Shown here in pieces: positions 43,473 through 56,840 of a stretch of 64,000 bases of DNA. Below the pieces are notes generated by a model. That model did not search any database and was not told where the DNA came from. It worked only from the letters and a program-made list of their open reading frames with translations. The stretch spans positions 145,001-209,000 of the forward strand of contig WEDG01000355.1 of NCBI GenBank assembly GCA_017591395.1, given 5' to 3'. How positions within the stretch are numbered: the stretch's first letter is position 1; each line of letters begins with the position of its first letter. A program made the translations under genes and the position numbers. The DNA comes from Schistocephalus solidus. Its lineage: Eukaryota; Platyhelminthes; Cestoda; Diphyllobothriidea; Diphyllobothriidae.

Positions 43473-46400
43473 GTTTACCGGTCATCAGGGCGGCGACCCC
43501 CCCACCAGGCATTTCAGTAGTCCTCTGGAAAATTATATTCGGTTTTCACATTACGATTCAATGCCTTCCTTCCTTCCTTTTCTTACCCCCCTCCGAGTCT
43601 ATCTGCTACCATTTTGCGTGAGGTCTATGAGCCGCATCAATCCTCCCATTCAGTATTTTATACCACCGTTCCTTGATTCAATTTTTCTTAGAATACAATT
43701 ACTGTCTTTCAGCATCACCTATTTTTGTCATTTGATTTGGAATTCTTCTGTACTATATTTTCACAGGCCTTCCCTCTCACTTCTGAACTTAAATACCCGC
43801 GCGACTTCGTTATTGGGTCTCGGCGCATGCAACTTTTTTGAGAATTGGGCCTCTGCTGTCACCTTAACTGTCATCTTAACTGTTTACTCATCCCTCAACC
43901 CCAAATTTATCTGCAGGATGAGCCTTTCAGGAAACCTTTTCAAAATATGATTTGTGTTGGTGCCTGTTCCGTTTGTATTGCAAGAATTAGGTTCCTCAAA
44001 TACCTACAGACGATTTCTAAACCGAAATCCTGAACCAATTTTTTTTTATTAGAAAAGATTACATAAGCAGGGTTTTATTATTATGGTTCCTAGATATTTC
44101 AGTCACTTTAGGGTGCCGTATTGTAAGCGAACTTCTTTCCGGCCAGAACTAGTCTGCTCTTGCCCTGAGCTCGTATCCAGTCATGTTTTTTTAGTTCTCC
44201 AACATGGTGCAATCAGCTGGCAAGAGTGGATTGAACCGATACTGTCCAAATCATCACTGTTGTCCCATTGAAGTGTCAGTCGCATTCAACATCATTCCAG
44301 TTGCCACGAGCAAAAGCATCCCCTGCTTCTCGTAATGGAACGAGCTATGGCACCGGCAAACACTTTTCCGGGGCATTCACTCGAGTGGTTCATGTCCATT
44401 CGTGCGTTTTATTTCGAGGAAGTGCCAGTGAGAGTTGGCCGTTTTTCAAGTGCCCACGCAGGCTCAGGTTGGAACGCACTGCCTGTGGAAGGGATTAAAA
44501 AAGATCTAAATAGAACCACCGTACTCCCCCGATAACCTGATGACGTTTGGTGGAGGAGCAAATTAACTGCCCACAGAAACAGTTTTAAACCCAGTCGTCA
44601 GGGCGCTGCCACTCTTGAACAGAAGAGTAAATTCCGTCCATCACTTATGCGTTCCATACCAAATGGACTCTACCTTTTGTACGAACCACTTCTCGAATCA
44701 AAGGCTGCCGCATAATGTCTGCCTCTGGGCTATTGTCGAAGGGGTACTGGTGCTATCTGACAGTAACTTGAACTGTAAAAGGCTGGCAATTAGGGAACAA
44801 GGTGGTTACCCACCGACATTTAGCCTCCGATGGAAAAAGGCCAGGACATAAGGACTAGCTATAAGTGGGCTGTGTAACTGTACTGAGTCGGCAGTAGCAG
44901 CCTATTTCATCTGAAGGCTTTCACCGCATAAATCCTCTTCTTCACGAAGAACGCATGAATATATCAGCATGCCTCTGTTCCTATCAATATGTGATCTCAA
45001 TGATACTGTCAGGGTCAATTAGAGGAGAACTTGGGCGCAGTACTATATTCTCTTCTGAGTACGGAGCCCGTCAGACGCTGGCTCATTCGCGGAGAGATAT
45101 GGCAGCACGCTCTGTTTCCCGAGACGAGAGTTATTTCAAGGCTGTAAGAAAACCCAAGCAAAGACGATCAACTGGGGAAAAAAAGGTTCTATTTTGCAAA
45201 ATTTAATTTTCGTCAGTGTGAAGGCCCTTGAATAGACGCAGTTCTGAAACCTCGATTGGCAAATGAATAACGACGTAGGCATTTCGTATGCGTCTTCCCA
45301 TGTTCAGGAATATTAATGCAGTTGGTGATTCAAATTTTAAAGGGCATACGATATACCTGAATTGATGCTTCAAAGCCAAACAAAAACTGGTGGATGATGG
45401 CCTACGCAAGTGTCTCAGGTTTGAAGTTTGCGATATTTTGTTCCTACATAGTTGTGTTTTAACAAAGTTTGAGCCCTTTCTTCCAACTTTGTCTTCATTA
45501 AAATGACCGCTAAGGCTAGTAAAACGGTCTTTATTTTTCGTCCGGTACCAACTAATGAACGCACAGAAGGGATCAATATCCAAATCTAGCGCATCACTTC
45601 TATTCAGGTCATTGACACTCTTCCATATTCCGTATAGACCCTCTACAATATGAATATACCTGTAAACGTTGGGCTAAATGAGTTTGTTTAATGATCGCGT
45701 TCTTTAATGATGCTGAAAATTGAACCGCTTGCTAACTAATATAAGAAAATTTAATCACATTCAGTCAGCTTTCTTCTGAGGTATTTCGACGGCGCAACGA
45801 TAAGGCTAGATCCAGGACACACAAACGTTATGTTTTGAACGTATCTGGAGTAAGTTCAGGGTATGAAATATAATTCAGCTTCATTTACGCGGAGACAACC
45901 TGATAATATCATATTACTACCGGTTACATCGATTGTACTACTGATATAATAAGGATCGACCGACTCGCAGTACAAAAAAGTTAGAAAACCAGACGAATAA
46001 AATTACTCTGGCCAATATTTGTGCCCTGCTTCGAAAACGCATGATAATCACCTACCCGGAAGGATTACGACATGCGGAGACTAATAATCAATAAGGCGAG
46101 TTTTGAACCCAACAGTAAAAGCCGACCATTTTTGAAGCTGTTCAAACCTCTCCGTCACGGCGGTACTCACGCCGCTTTGGCTCTTACCATCGCAGTTAAA
46201 GCGTGCATAACTTTTGATTTCGGCGATGGGGCCACACGCGCGAAGACAGCTCACTCCCATAAAGTCGCGCTGTCCATCTCAAGGTCCACATAGATGGCAT
46301 GTAGTATACGATTTCCTCCATCTTTGTACTTCTGAGACATCTTTAGGACCGAACAACCTATAAAGCTCACGCGAACTACGGTTTCTACGTTGGGAAGTCG

Positions 46401-49317
46401 CAGAGTCAACAACTAAACCATCCATCTTTCTGTTTAGTCGAATCAGAAAAATAGGGCTGTTAAGTGTTATTCGGTCGAAAAGTTCTCTGCGAGGAGGCGC
46501 TCGTACGTTTACGAACTGTAATATGCCAAAAAACAAATTCAGTGAGTTGATGACAAGCGAGTATTAATTACCTACTAAGAAAGAGTATCCCGTCAACATT
46601 TCATTTGCATTTGGACGATCAGCAGTACATGCTACTAATAAGATGAGAGAAATGAAAGCCGAAAATGTGAATCTAAAATACTGGTGTCTGCAGGGGATAT
46701 CATCAAACGCTATGCAGCTGACCAAATGTAGCAACGGCGTAACAGGGTGGTGTCCAATGCTTATCAATATCATCTAAATAACCAACGAGAAATGACTGTC
46801 TAAAAACTGGTTAAGTTCCCCAATGCAAAAGTTGAGTTGAAAAAGCTCGCAGGACAAGTTGTGACGGCTACTCTTCGAACTCCGCGCTGAACCTTTACCT
46901 TGTATTGGAGAATTTTGTTTTGTATTGGTCACTAGTAAGCAAGCTTGTCCAACCACGTACGCAGTTACGCGGAAAATAAATAGCTAACCCGGAAGGATTG
47001 TTTCATATTAACTTGCTTTTTTCTAGGTCACCCCTGTCCAATAAACAATTATTTCAGGTGAATGTTATGTGATTTCTATAGATATTACCAATCAATTAGG
47101 ATATTTTTATGTTACGAATAAAAAATATCTTTAGTAATTTGCTTTGGTGTGAATCATGTTTCCGCACTGGTGATGTTATTTTTGCATCAACATAGGTGGC
47201 GTTTACAATCCTGAAGATGAGGTAAGGTTCTGCTTGACTGAACTCTCAGACATTTTTCAAAATGAAAAAAGAATGGTATTTTTCTTGGCGCACGTCTTGT
47301 TGCTGACGGTTGGTAACAAAACACGATGAACCTTGCAACTAACTCGCAAAGAGTGATGACCACTGAATTACCAGGTCGGAATTCCTCTCTTTGCCCCTCG
47401 ACCTAGTAAGGCGAAAGTCATATTGCCTCTTCTCAAGGAGATGAACAGCCGTAAATTTTTAATCCACTTAGCCCAGGTCAGAAATATCGGCTGGCAAGCT
47501 CACAATGATCGTTTATAATCAGAACATCAGGTTTCAACATAACGGAATAGCCTGTTTTGGGATAATGCGCACTTTGCGGTGGCTGCTAAAATTGGCCCGC
47601 TTTAGGCGCTTCAAACTTGCACTTAGTGGGTTGGATAACGACATTTTCCTTGGCCTGATGCATCACGCAGTTTGTGATGTAAAGGTTGAAGAGGTTGAAC
47701 TTATGTTCTGTGGTTACTGCAAGACATGAGTTCCAAACCGTATCTCAAACATCAGATACGCCGCGAATGGTGCAGTTATAGCTTAACATTTGACTTACGC
47801 TTCAGCGGTTATCATGACTGCTTACGCGAACTCATCCAAAGATGTGGGCTTGCATCTGCTCTAGTTTAACGAGACGGATATATAAAACTTTCCCCTTGAA
47901 ACAACTCAGAATGTTAGTTTTTCCTTCTCTGCTCAGAAGTATAATAGGGATAGTTACAGTACTGTACATCAGTAAACGCTAACTGTAGCCAAAAATTAAC
48001 ATTTTGTACGCTCATTTTTGCAAAATTCATTTGCAGTTGTTAGGACGTTTGATTTCAGTTTTTCTACTGAAACTCCATTGGGTAAATTCGGCTATAGGCT
48101 GACGTCTAATATTTAGAATAGAAAAGGATTCAGAGAGAAGTTTCATCCGACCCCGGTCCGTATTAACTTACACATGGACTTTGTAAATATTTTAATCCGA
48201 TTTCAATGTCAAGAGGAAGTAAAAGCTAAAAAAGTTGCAGTGGAAAAAAGACAACGATGTACACCAACTGCGCTCGCCTCTGTTCCACGCGGACCCTCCG
48301 ACATGCCTCACACGCATCAGCGCTTTCCCAATTCAAGCGCCTTTTGCAGTTGAAGGGTGAACACATTCTCCCAAAGCAGCGCTGCTCCGAATTCTTGGGG
48401 AATCCCTGCAGCATGAACACGAGTCGATAATTTAGTCTGCGATGAGGCATTCCCAGCGGCATCCACATAATGAGACAAGACTCACCGAGCACATCCTCAG
48501 AAGTAGCTCCAAAGTTAATTTACAGAAATGGGAGTTAAGATACGCAAATGAGGATGGTATCACTGTACCAGGAGACCATATGTCCACCGGCGTTAGTTCC
48601 TATTGTTATGCGACTATTTTTTTCAGTCAATGCGCTCGATACTATTTTCAGCTGATGTTTTTATTATATCGCTTGTTTCCACTTCGTAATGGGCTGCTTT
48701 CAACACGTTTAACAATACATTCCTGCAGCGCTCCAACTCGATAAGGTGAAAATAAAAATATGCGATTTTCATACATCCACACAAAACAGGAAACCGAATG
48801 CCAAATTTATCCTTTTTGAAATGTGTCCTCCAATCTTCCCTATAGTCTTAATGAAATCCCTGTTTTGTGTTTCATTCATTCATCTGCATAAGAACGAGGC
48901 CATTTATCGGAATTGCGTTTCAAAATTGATATGATCATTTGTTCTTCTTTACTACAGACTTGTATTCGTGCATTTGTTATTCACTGTCTGATGCTGTCAA
49001 CAATTATTTTCAGAATGCCTGACTTTGTTAAACAGGTTAGAAGCTGCAAGGTCCGCAATAAGAAAGCTTATCACCCTGTCCCTTTAAATAACATCTACGC
49101 GGTCATCTCCCTCGCCTTTATAATCCCATGCTATATTATAGATGGTTCTATTGTTAGTGAATCTGACATCTCCCATTTTTTGTAAATAACGATTTTTCCG
49201 GCGAGAAATCAAAATCAGCTATTACCAGGTGACAATATTAAGCATGAATTCCAAATTGCAGTCTACGATTTCGAGGATTATCACCAGAACCTTACCATGC
49301 AGAAGAACACTATGAAC

Positions 49318-49490
49318 AGAGAGAAGGGAGACTGGAATGGCAATTTAGGGTTTCTTAACCGTCCTCAACCAGCCATACCCAGCCTAAACTGTCTACCTGT
49401 TGATTAGAAGTCCAACGCTCTAAACATTGAGTTACGGGCTTGTTATTTTGTCAGTTTCGATCGGGAACATTACATTAGTGGGGCTCTTGA
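49318..49490 (-). mobile_element. tRNA-headed SINE copy 8
   Basis: Minus strand: the leader end ATCGAAACTGACAAAATAAC, the head AAGCCCGTAACTCAATG and the body to CATTCCAGTCTCCC. The B box and the hammerhead core are decayed. Confidence 0.7.
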
Positions 49491-49817
49491 GTGAGCTCCA
49501 AAGTCAAAAGTGCTGAGAAAGGTTCCATGACTGACGGGTAAGTGCCGATCCAGCAGTTTCAGAACATTAACATGCTTGTTAAAGTGACCTTATGTGCGGT
49601 TTTGCAAATAATTCACGGTGATATAATCTTGCCTTTTAGTTGAAAAGCGAGTTCACGGGATTGTGTAAGAAGGTTTTCGAGCCTTTGCTATACTACGAAC
49701 AAGTTACTAAAAGCTGTCAGTTTGCTACAATATCTTGTAAACTGGCTTGTGTTTGCCAATACAAGTGAAACTACGAGTCCCAGGAAGTAAATAAGAAGAA
49801 GTTTACCTGATCACTTA

Positions 49818-50245
49818 AACAAGGACTTTATTGGCCTGACGTTTCAGGTTCGTGATCGAACCCATCTTCCGAGACAGCATCAAATTGGGTAATTCGTATA
49901 CAGGGCGTAGCAGCATTTATAGGATACAGTCCCTATGCTACTGCATACCTAGTACAATTAACGGCTCCCCCTGCATCGAGGATGACTACCCTCTGGTGTC
50001 CTATTTGCTCGATGGCAAGCATGCGGGTCGTTATCGGCGGAAATTTCGTCACCCACGCTGGTGGTTGGCGTGATGATGGTTCAGCCACCCGGTCCACTGG
50101 CATTGGCATTGGAAAACATGCTCGCCTGCGCGCTTCCAGAGTGGCTGATTGTTTTAACCAACCTGCATCTCAGCACCGAATATGGATTCGGGAGGTCAAT
50201 GCACTTGCTAGTAGATTGGAGTTCTGTAAAACATGATTCATGCAA
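49818..50245 (+). repeat. dispersed repeat, partner of 61325-61757
   Basis: It shares with the reverse complement of 61325-61757 the strings TTTATT-GCC-GACGTTTC, GTAATTCGTA-ACAGGG, TTTATAGGAT, TGCGCGCTTCC and CTCAGCACCGAATATGG (with substitutions). A CGTTTC-rich start and the lack of coding suggest the untranslated end of a retroelement. The class is not identified. Confidence 0.6.
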
Positions 50246-53200
50246 ATTACGGCTCACACGACTGCCACGTCTCGCATGAATTTCGGCCTCATCTAACTTA
50301 AATGTGCGGACTGGTCTCGCCGAATGAGCAGAAATTTCAAAATTGGCTTGTGCTTCCTTGATTATCAGAAAATCACTTCCTCACTAAATACTAACGTGCC
50401 AAACTAGTTCTCTCGGTATTTTACTGAGCAGCACTTTCTGATAAACCTAAGACATTTTTTTATCTACTTCGCTATTTTCGGAATAGAATTAGACGAAGGA
50501 ATTGAGTTTGTTGAAAAGCTGGATGTGTTCAAATCCTTTCGGTGTATAGAAATGTATTCCACTATTCTAACAAAACTTTTTTAATGTTAGCTCCTTTTGA
50601 AAGAAAGCAAGAAGAAAGCACCATAATGAAGTCCGGGTTCAGTTACTTTTTCGTCCAAAGAGGCTTTCCCGCTGAATGCGGAACTAGTTAAATTGACGGA
50701 TGCGTGTTTGATATTGAGGACGTACCAGCCTAGGACATGACTTTCAGCAAAGGCTCAATCATTTAAAGTTTCTTCTCCCATTCTGCGTGACTAATGGAAT
50801 CGAAAAACTCCAGCTTGCGGTTCGTTTTGTTATACGGATGTTGGCATCCCAAGACCGTTATGGTAACTGGTTCGAGATTGTGTCAATACCTTTAGCAACC
50901 TGCTAACTTCAGTCTGTTACTCGAAGTAAAAGTTTATTTTTGTGGTTTCTTACATTACAGTTTTGAAAAGAGGCACTCATTCCTCATCGCGCACTTTAAA
51001 GAGTACACATAGTAGATCTGAACTTTTCCCTATCGTTTTTCTAGGGGCATCAAAGTTTTGAATTTGTTTTTCAGTAATGTTTGGCTATTCAAATTTGCGG
51101 TTAAATATTAGTCATCGCCTAGGAATATTTCTGGGTGTAAGCTTATTTGTCGTGCTGGTATACAGTGTCATCTTGCTTTTAAAGTAGATAATTTCATTAC
51201 ATCAGTAAAATTATTTGGGTATGTAAATATCTCTCCAATTAAGAAATAACACAACCTTAATGGAGCCATACTGGTCGCCCATATTGTTCCTGTTGAGTAA
51301 AAGTTCCTACGTTGGCTGTTTGGGCGTTTTTCTTTCAGGCAGATTTTTTAATTGTTAAGTCGGGCGTCACATTGAAGTCCGCCTAATTTATAATGAGATC
51401 CAAAAATAGGCTCATCCGACATTTAAGGTCGGCCGTTTTATTATGGCGTCATGGGATTGAGTCTCATGTCCCATCTGCCTGTTTTGTCCATTTCAGCTGT
51501 CATGTAATTCGGAGCGTAGGCTGGGTTGCTGGGTCTCGGCCACACATGTGATATACACCTATGTTGGAAGATTTTACCTTACTTTGCGGGTTTCAGAACA
51601 CATTGCCAACTGTCATCTTATTAGTAAAACTTTTCCAGATAATGTCAGACTGCACAGAGCTCCACGCAAGGCTTATTTTGGCAAAAAGAAGCTAGACAAA
51701 CGTCATGGCTTATGTAAATGCCTCAAAGAGTTGAACGTAATCACAAACCTCGCCGTCGAAGAATTTTCATTTTTAGCTTGTCTGCTTAGACATCGTCGAT
51801 TCCAAACGGACACGGAAAACAAACAGGGTCTGGCAAACTATCTGGTAAGTGGTGGTCATGCCGGATTATAACCTGGCGCATTCCATGACAATGAGTGAAC
51901 TTTCGTGTTAACGATAAAAACTCGAGTGGAAATATACCTGCACTGCATTAAGGACATTTAACTTACCTGACATAGATGAACCGATCGACGGCGTTGTTAG
52001 ATTTAAGACCAGCAACCCACCTGACACACCATTATGCATGCCAGATGATTGTTGAACAAGCTTATCCTGAAATTGGGAATGACATTGATGGTTATGTCAC
52101 CTTATGGGGACTTAGAGCTTTCGGAATAAACAAATTTTGACCATAATGTATTAGATTGGCATACAAAACAAGATTTTATGAATACCTACCCATTTAGGTT
52201 GTCAGTGTATCTAAGATAACTTTGTCGGTGATGTGCGAATACGAAGTGAGAATTATTGGCAGTCCCTATTGCGGGACCTCACTGTCCACTATTTCATTGT
52301 GGGCGAATCGTCAATCTTTGCCTTAGAACAGCCACAAATTTCGAGAGAAGAACCAAGCACCCAGAGTATTAGGGAAATATATTGCCTTCAAGAAAAAACA
52401 GCTTAAATTCGGCCTGCCATCGTTCGCTAAAACTATAAAATGCGTGTATGAAAGGTTCGATTTAAAAAAATAAAAGTTATTTCAAAGAAAGCAAACACCA
52501 AAGCGAAAACGTTTGCAATATTTTAACGAAATATCACACATAGACGCACATTGGTAAAATTACTGATAAACGGAATAGGTGAGACAGATTTCCTGATTGA
52601 CTTTCAAACGACGGATCAAGTATCAAGCTGCTAACAATGGTAACCTGCACAAACTCCCGTACCCGTCCTCGTTGATCCCAGATATCCAGCCTAGACACTC
52701 ACATCATGGAAATTTCAGGAAAGGTTGGTTGCTAAATTTGACCTCGGGTAGAGTCCTTCCGGTGTGAAGTTATGCTCGCGCACTCTGCCAATTGCACACT
52801 GGCTGCATTATATACATACTGCCATCGCGCTGCTCGAATCACATTTTTATCTTTCAATCCCTGATGACAGGACCGAAAACAGCAGTTCAAGAAGGTTGAG
52901 TAGCTATGAGAAGCCTACCTTTATCGCTAAACTCCCGATAAGCAGTTAGGGCTATCATTTCAAGCCAGCTGAAGTACAAGATATAAGGGGAAAAACAGTG
53001 CGGAGACATATGACCAGTCATTTCAATAGCAGAAACTGCCGAACTAGGTGAGCACTCGAAAGCTAGGCAAATTGACCGGCACAATGCAACGAGACAGTTC
53101 AGAGAGTGAGATAGGACGTGCAGGTCTGTTGAATCATCAAATTATTGCAATAATTGTAGCAGCGAGGTTAAGTGCGACATTTTACAGGAAGTCATGTAAG

Positions 53201-53377
53201 CAGGAGACAAAAAGAAGTAAAAAGCCACCATCTTAATCACATCGATACATAGATGCGGATGAGTGTCGAGGGGAGCATATGCCAGACCAAATATTGAACG
53301 TGGTCTAATGAACCCCAAAATACTGAAAGTTAACTAATATATTTGTCTATGCTCAATGAGCTTACTGAAAATTACAG

Positions 53378-53515
53378 GGAGTTAGGAATGGCCATTTCTG
53401 GTTTGTGAGTCATCATCACTCAACCACAGGTTTTGGGTCACATGAGATTCGATCCCCAGATCTTTGATGGTTGAGTCCAATGGTCTACCAGTCGAGCCAT
53501 GAGATTTTTGGCCAG
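53378..53515 (-). mobile_element. tRNA-headed SINE copy 9
   Basis: Minus strand: the head AATCTCATGGCTCGACTGG, the B-box-like GGGGATCGAATCTC and the body CCAGAAATGGCCATTCCTAA. The first ribozyme box is lost, while GAAA and ATGGCCAT are kept. Confidence 0.75.
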
Positions 53516-54194
53516 TTTTTTCGATCAGAATAATTGAAACAATTTTTCCCGGAAAAAATTGAATAAGGCAAAGGTGAAGAAATACGCAGAATTTATTGAC
53601 GTCATGCAATTTCGTGACCTCTTATACGGTGGACCCAGAGCTCTGTAAGCAGCTGAATCATGTGATCAACCTCGCAGTGCCCTGAGAACAATCGATACTC
53701 ATGCCCCCTGCAGTCCCCCCCCTCACTCCTCTCCCTGCATGGCTAACTGCTGTCCCGCGCGTTGTAGTTTCAATCACACCTGACATGTTCTCACTGTAAT
53801 CTGAACTGGCTTGCTAAGTTAAATCCCCCCTTCCCCCTCACCATGCGCACCCACATATCAGATCAACATTTCACTGTTTTGTCTACCAATAACGATTCAT
53901 CCCTTTAGGTCTACGTTTAATTGGACAGTTTACTTCGTCTTTTTACTAGGCAACGACCGTACGCAGTTGAATAAGAGTTAACAAAATTGCATGACATCAA
54001 TGCATTTTGCGTATATCTCCACCTTTGCCTTATTCAAATATGAATAATATTGAAAGAGCATTCAGCAATGGGGTTACAGAACTCTTTCGTCCCATTTGGC
54101 ATTGGGACTCGATCTAGATTCCTTAACCAATCGCAGGGCAGAATGAGGTTACCGACAAATGAGGAGTCCGTGACACTATCGGCAAAGCAATTGA

Positions 54195-54285
54195 GTAAAT
54201 AAGCAAATATCCCGGATTCGAATTCCAGATAACCCAAAATCTGGGATTGCGTATGGCTGGCTAATGACGGTTAATAACTCCCGCA
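54195..54285 (+). mobile_element. SINE copy 10, truncated
   Basis: It begins at the B-box-like GGATTCGAATTCC and includes CTGGGATTGCGTATGGCTGG and TAATGACGGTTAATAACTCC. It then ends before the ribozyme second box. Confidence 0.6.
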
Positions 54286-55229
54286 TTAATCTCTGGGGAT
54301 GGGTTTAAAAGAGAAGCCCAATCACAAGGCCAATAAACACCATGTTCCAACGATCGCATCTTCCCCTTCTAAACTAAAAATGGTCACTCCGCGAATTGCT
54401 GCGGCGCTCTAGATTTATTCCCAAAGCACATTGGGAGGAGTGTGCTCTATAAATCGCTCGCTGAACGGGCCTCCAAAATAATTATGTCTCTGTTAGATTT
54501 TATACCAAGATATATCAAATGAATTCTCATTTATACGTTTGAACGATTTTCACATTGGTAGATCCAGCAGTCCTTCGGCGTGAGCGATATAAGATTGGGT
54601 CAGCAGCGAGTGATCGAACAAGCCTGCGAATGGAGCGCAATACGCGATGCGGCATAGAGGAATGAACTCGATAAGATTTCTGATTCAAAGCAATCAGGAA
54701 ATGATACGCTTGTACGCGAACCATCGACAGAGACGCTGACGGAGGAATATGAGCGGGTGCTATGTCGAGAGGCCTCACCCAATGCAGTTGCTGCGAAACC
54801 GGCCAATATGATCGTGGCAGTGGAGCCCGGTTTCAGTAAAAGAGTGATGAGCGAAATGTAGGACCTAATTCCACGCAACCTCTCATCGCTCCCACCTGAT
54901 CACCAACCATCAGACGTACTTAAGTCAGGTCAAGATGCACCGGCGCCCGTCCAGGCAGACAATAGCCTCATTCTCGAGGTGCTTCACTCCCACCGTATTA
55001 GGCCCGATACACTACACTATGCTCCATGTGAAACCCATCCCGGAAAAAAAGCGGTCACGGAGAACAATGTTACAATACTCTGATCAACTGAGACGTGGCA
55101 AATTCTCCAGGAACGGCCGAAAGCCCAACCTTATTGTCTCATAAAGTTCTAAAAAATGGAACCCCAACTTACAGATAGGCAAAATGGTTGGTAAGGATTA
55201 CTTATATGTCCTCCTCCAAATTGGACATA

Positions 55230-55400
55230 ATGACTGGAACCGCCCGCAGTACAGGTGGCCTTGCGCCAAACTCGGGAGAAATTGGGCTATATTCCAAGTT
55301 AGGATTTGCGTTAAGGTTAGGGTTAAGGTTAGTGGTAACTATAGGGATAGTGTTAAGATGAGCTGGTGTTAGGTTTAGGACACGGGAATATGACATCTTC
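55230..55400 (+). repeat. TTAGGG-like dispersed repeat, copy 2 (short)
   Basis: The head (GGAACCGCCCGCAGTACAGG) is followed by AGGTTAGGGTTAAGGTTAG and a shortened tail. Confidence 0.6.
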
Positions 55401-56519
55401 CTGGACTTATGCTCAGGGCAACCTTTGTTACTTGGGAAAAGCGTTCCTGTTCGTGTGTTTGATAAAAGAGCATATAAGTAAGCCTTAGTAAATGGTTTGT
55501 ATAGACATCTGAAGATTCTGCCTGTTGATTCAATTACCTCAGTTCGCCCGTCAACGTAGGTTTTTGCATATCCTGATGTGTGAAGATCATCTGTCAAACG
55601 ACGTCTTGATGCATTTTACTGTTACTTCCATTCCCAGGATCTGCAGTGGAGACCATCGCATTATTCCTGTGAAAAAGTAGGACGGAATAGGGAATCGACT
55701 AGGGTGCATTCAAATCCTCCTCCTCCTCTAGAACTCCCGTCTTGTGACGCCATCTAACGAATCACTCTATCTGCACATGAATTGCATGCCCGTGTTCGCC
55801 GGTTTCTGTACTCATAGTCGATGATGGTTCAACGCGATTGGAATCACTATTTTTAAAACAGGGCAGGCTAACTTTCTGATGTCCATATGCGGATGACCCT
55901 AGCCGTCATCGGCTATATGCTTAGGCTTGCCATTTACGATGAGGAGGAAGAAAACGACCAACTCGTTGTGCTTGCTGTTCTTGGCTGTCACGAAGATTGT
56001 GGTCACCGAAGAACTAAAGTTTCAGGCAAACGATGAATGACATACCAGAACTGTGCTTCAAAAGTACGCCCAAATACCCACTGCATTCACGTTCGTACAT
56101 AAGATTAATTGAAATTAAATGTAAGAAAAGGTTGTCGAATCAAATTACGACGAGTTTTCGTAGTGGATGGTTACTGGAGCAGCCTCGTCAATGCTCTGTG
56201 TGTGCATAAACGAGATGAACAACCAGGCGGCACTGGAACCGCATTTTGGCGAACTTTCTCTGCCTAAAGAACATTTATTTAGTCGTCAACCGTTTTCTCA
56301 GCCCACTCCGAGTTTGGGTTAAACGCAGGCTGGCGGTGGTCATGCGGTTGCAAGTGATGAATTCACTCGATTCGCTACTGCTGCAGGAAACGTTGAGAAC
56401 CGTTTTCTGAACCAGATGCAGTTGCCATAAGTTCAACTGCGGTGTAGAATCAAAACTATTTCTTCCGATCGGGATGGCTAAAAATTCGCCGATAACTTGT
56501 ATGTTCGCCTACTCAGAAC

Positions 56520-56840
56520 ACTATAATAGGAACCGCCCGCAATGCATGTGGCTTTTCGCCCAAGTCCGGGAAATTTTCTTTAAGTATGAAGTGAAGGGTT
56601 AGGGCTAAGTTTAGGGTTAGCTTCAAGGTAAGGGTTAAGGTCAGAGTTATGAGTAGTGCCAAGAGTATATTAAAGGTTAAGGTTTGGGTTCGTGTTAATT
56701 GTAGGGTTTTGGTTTAGGGTAGGGTTAGAGTTAAATTTAAGAGGACAGTAAAGTTTTATGTTAGGGTTAGTATTAGGATTAAGCGATGGGAATTTTCACC
56801 CTTCCAGAAATTTATCGCAAGGTGACCTATGTTAACTGGG
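56520..56840 (+). repeat. TTAGGG-like dispersed repeat, copy 3 (longest)
   Basis: The head GGAACCGCCCGCAATGCATG is followed by about 200 bases of degenerate TTAGGG units and the tail CCTTCCAGAAATTTATCGCA. It matches 11240-11540 from end to end. Confidence 0.7.

Noticed and set aside
44335..44535. Possible LINE tail (GWNALPVEGI)
   Set aside because: A single short match to the WN-LP motif without the neighbouring conserved blocks.
45203..45583. A 126-codon minus-strand frame
   Set aside because: Composition is plausible but no domain was recognised and there is no supporting context. It is most likely chance or an old repeat.
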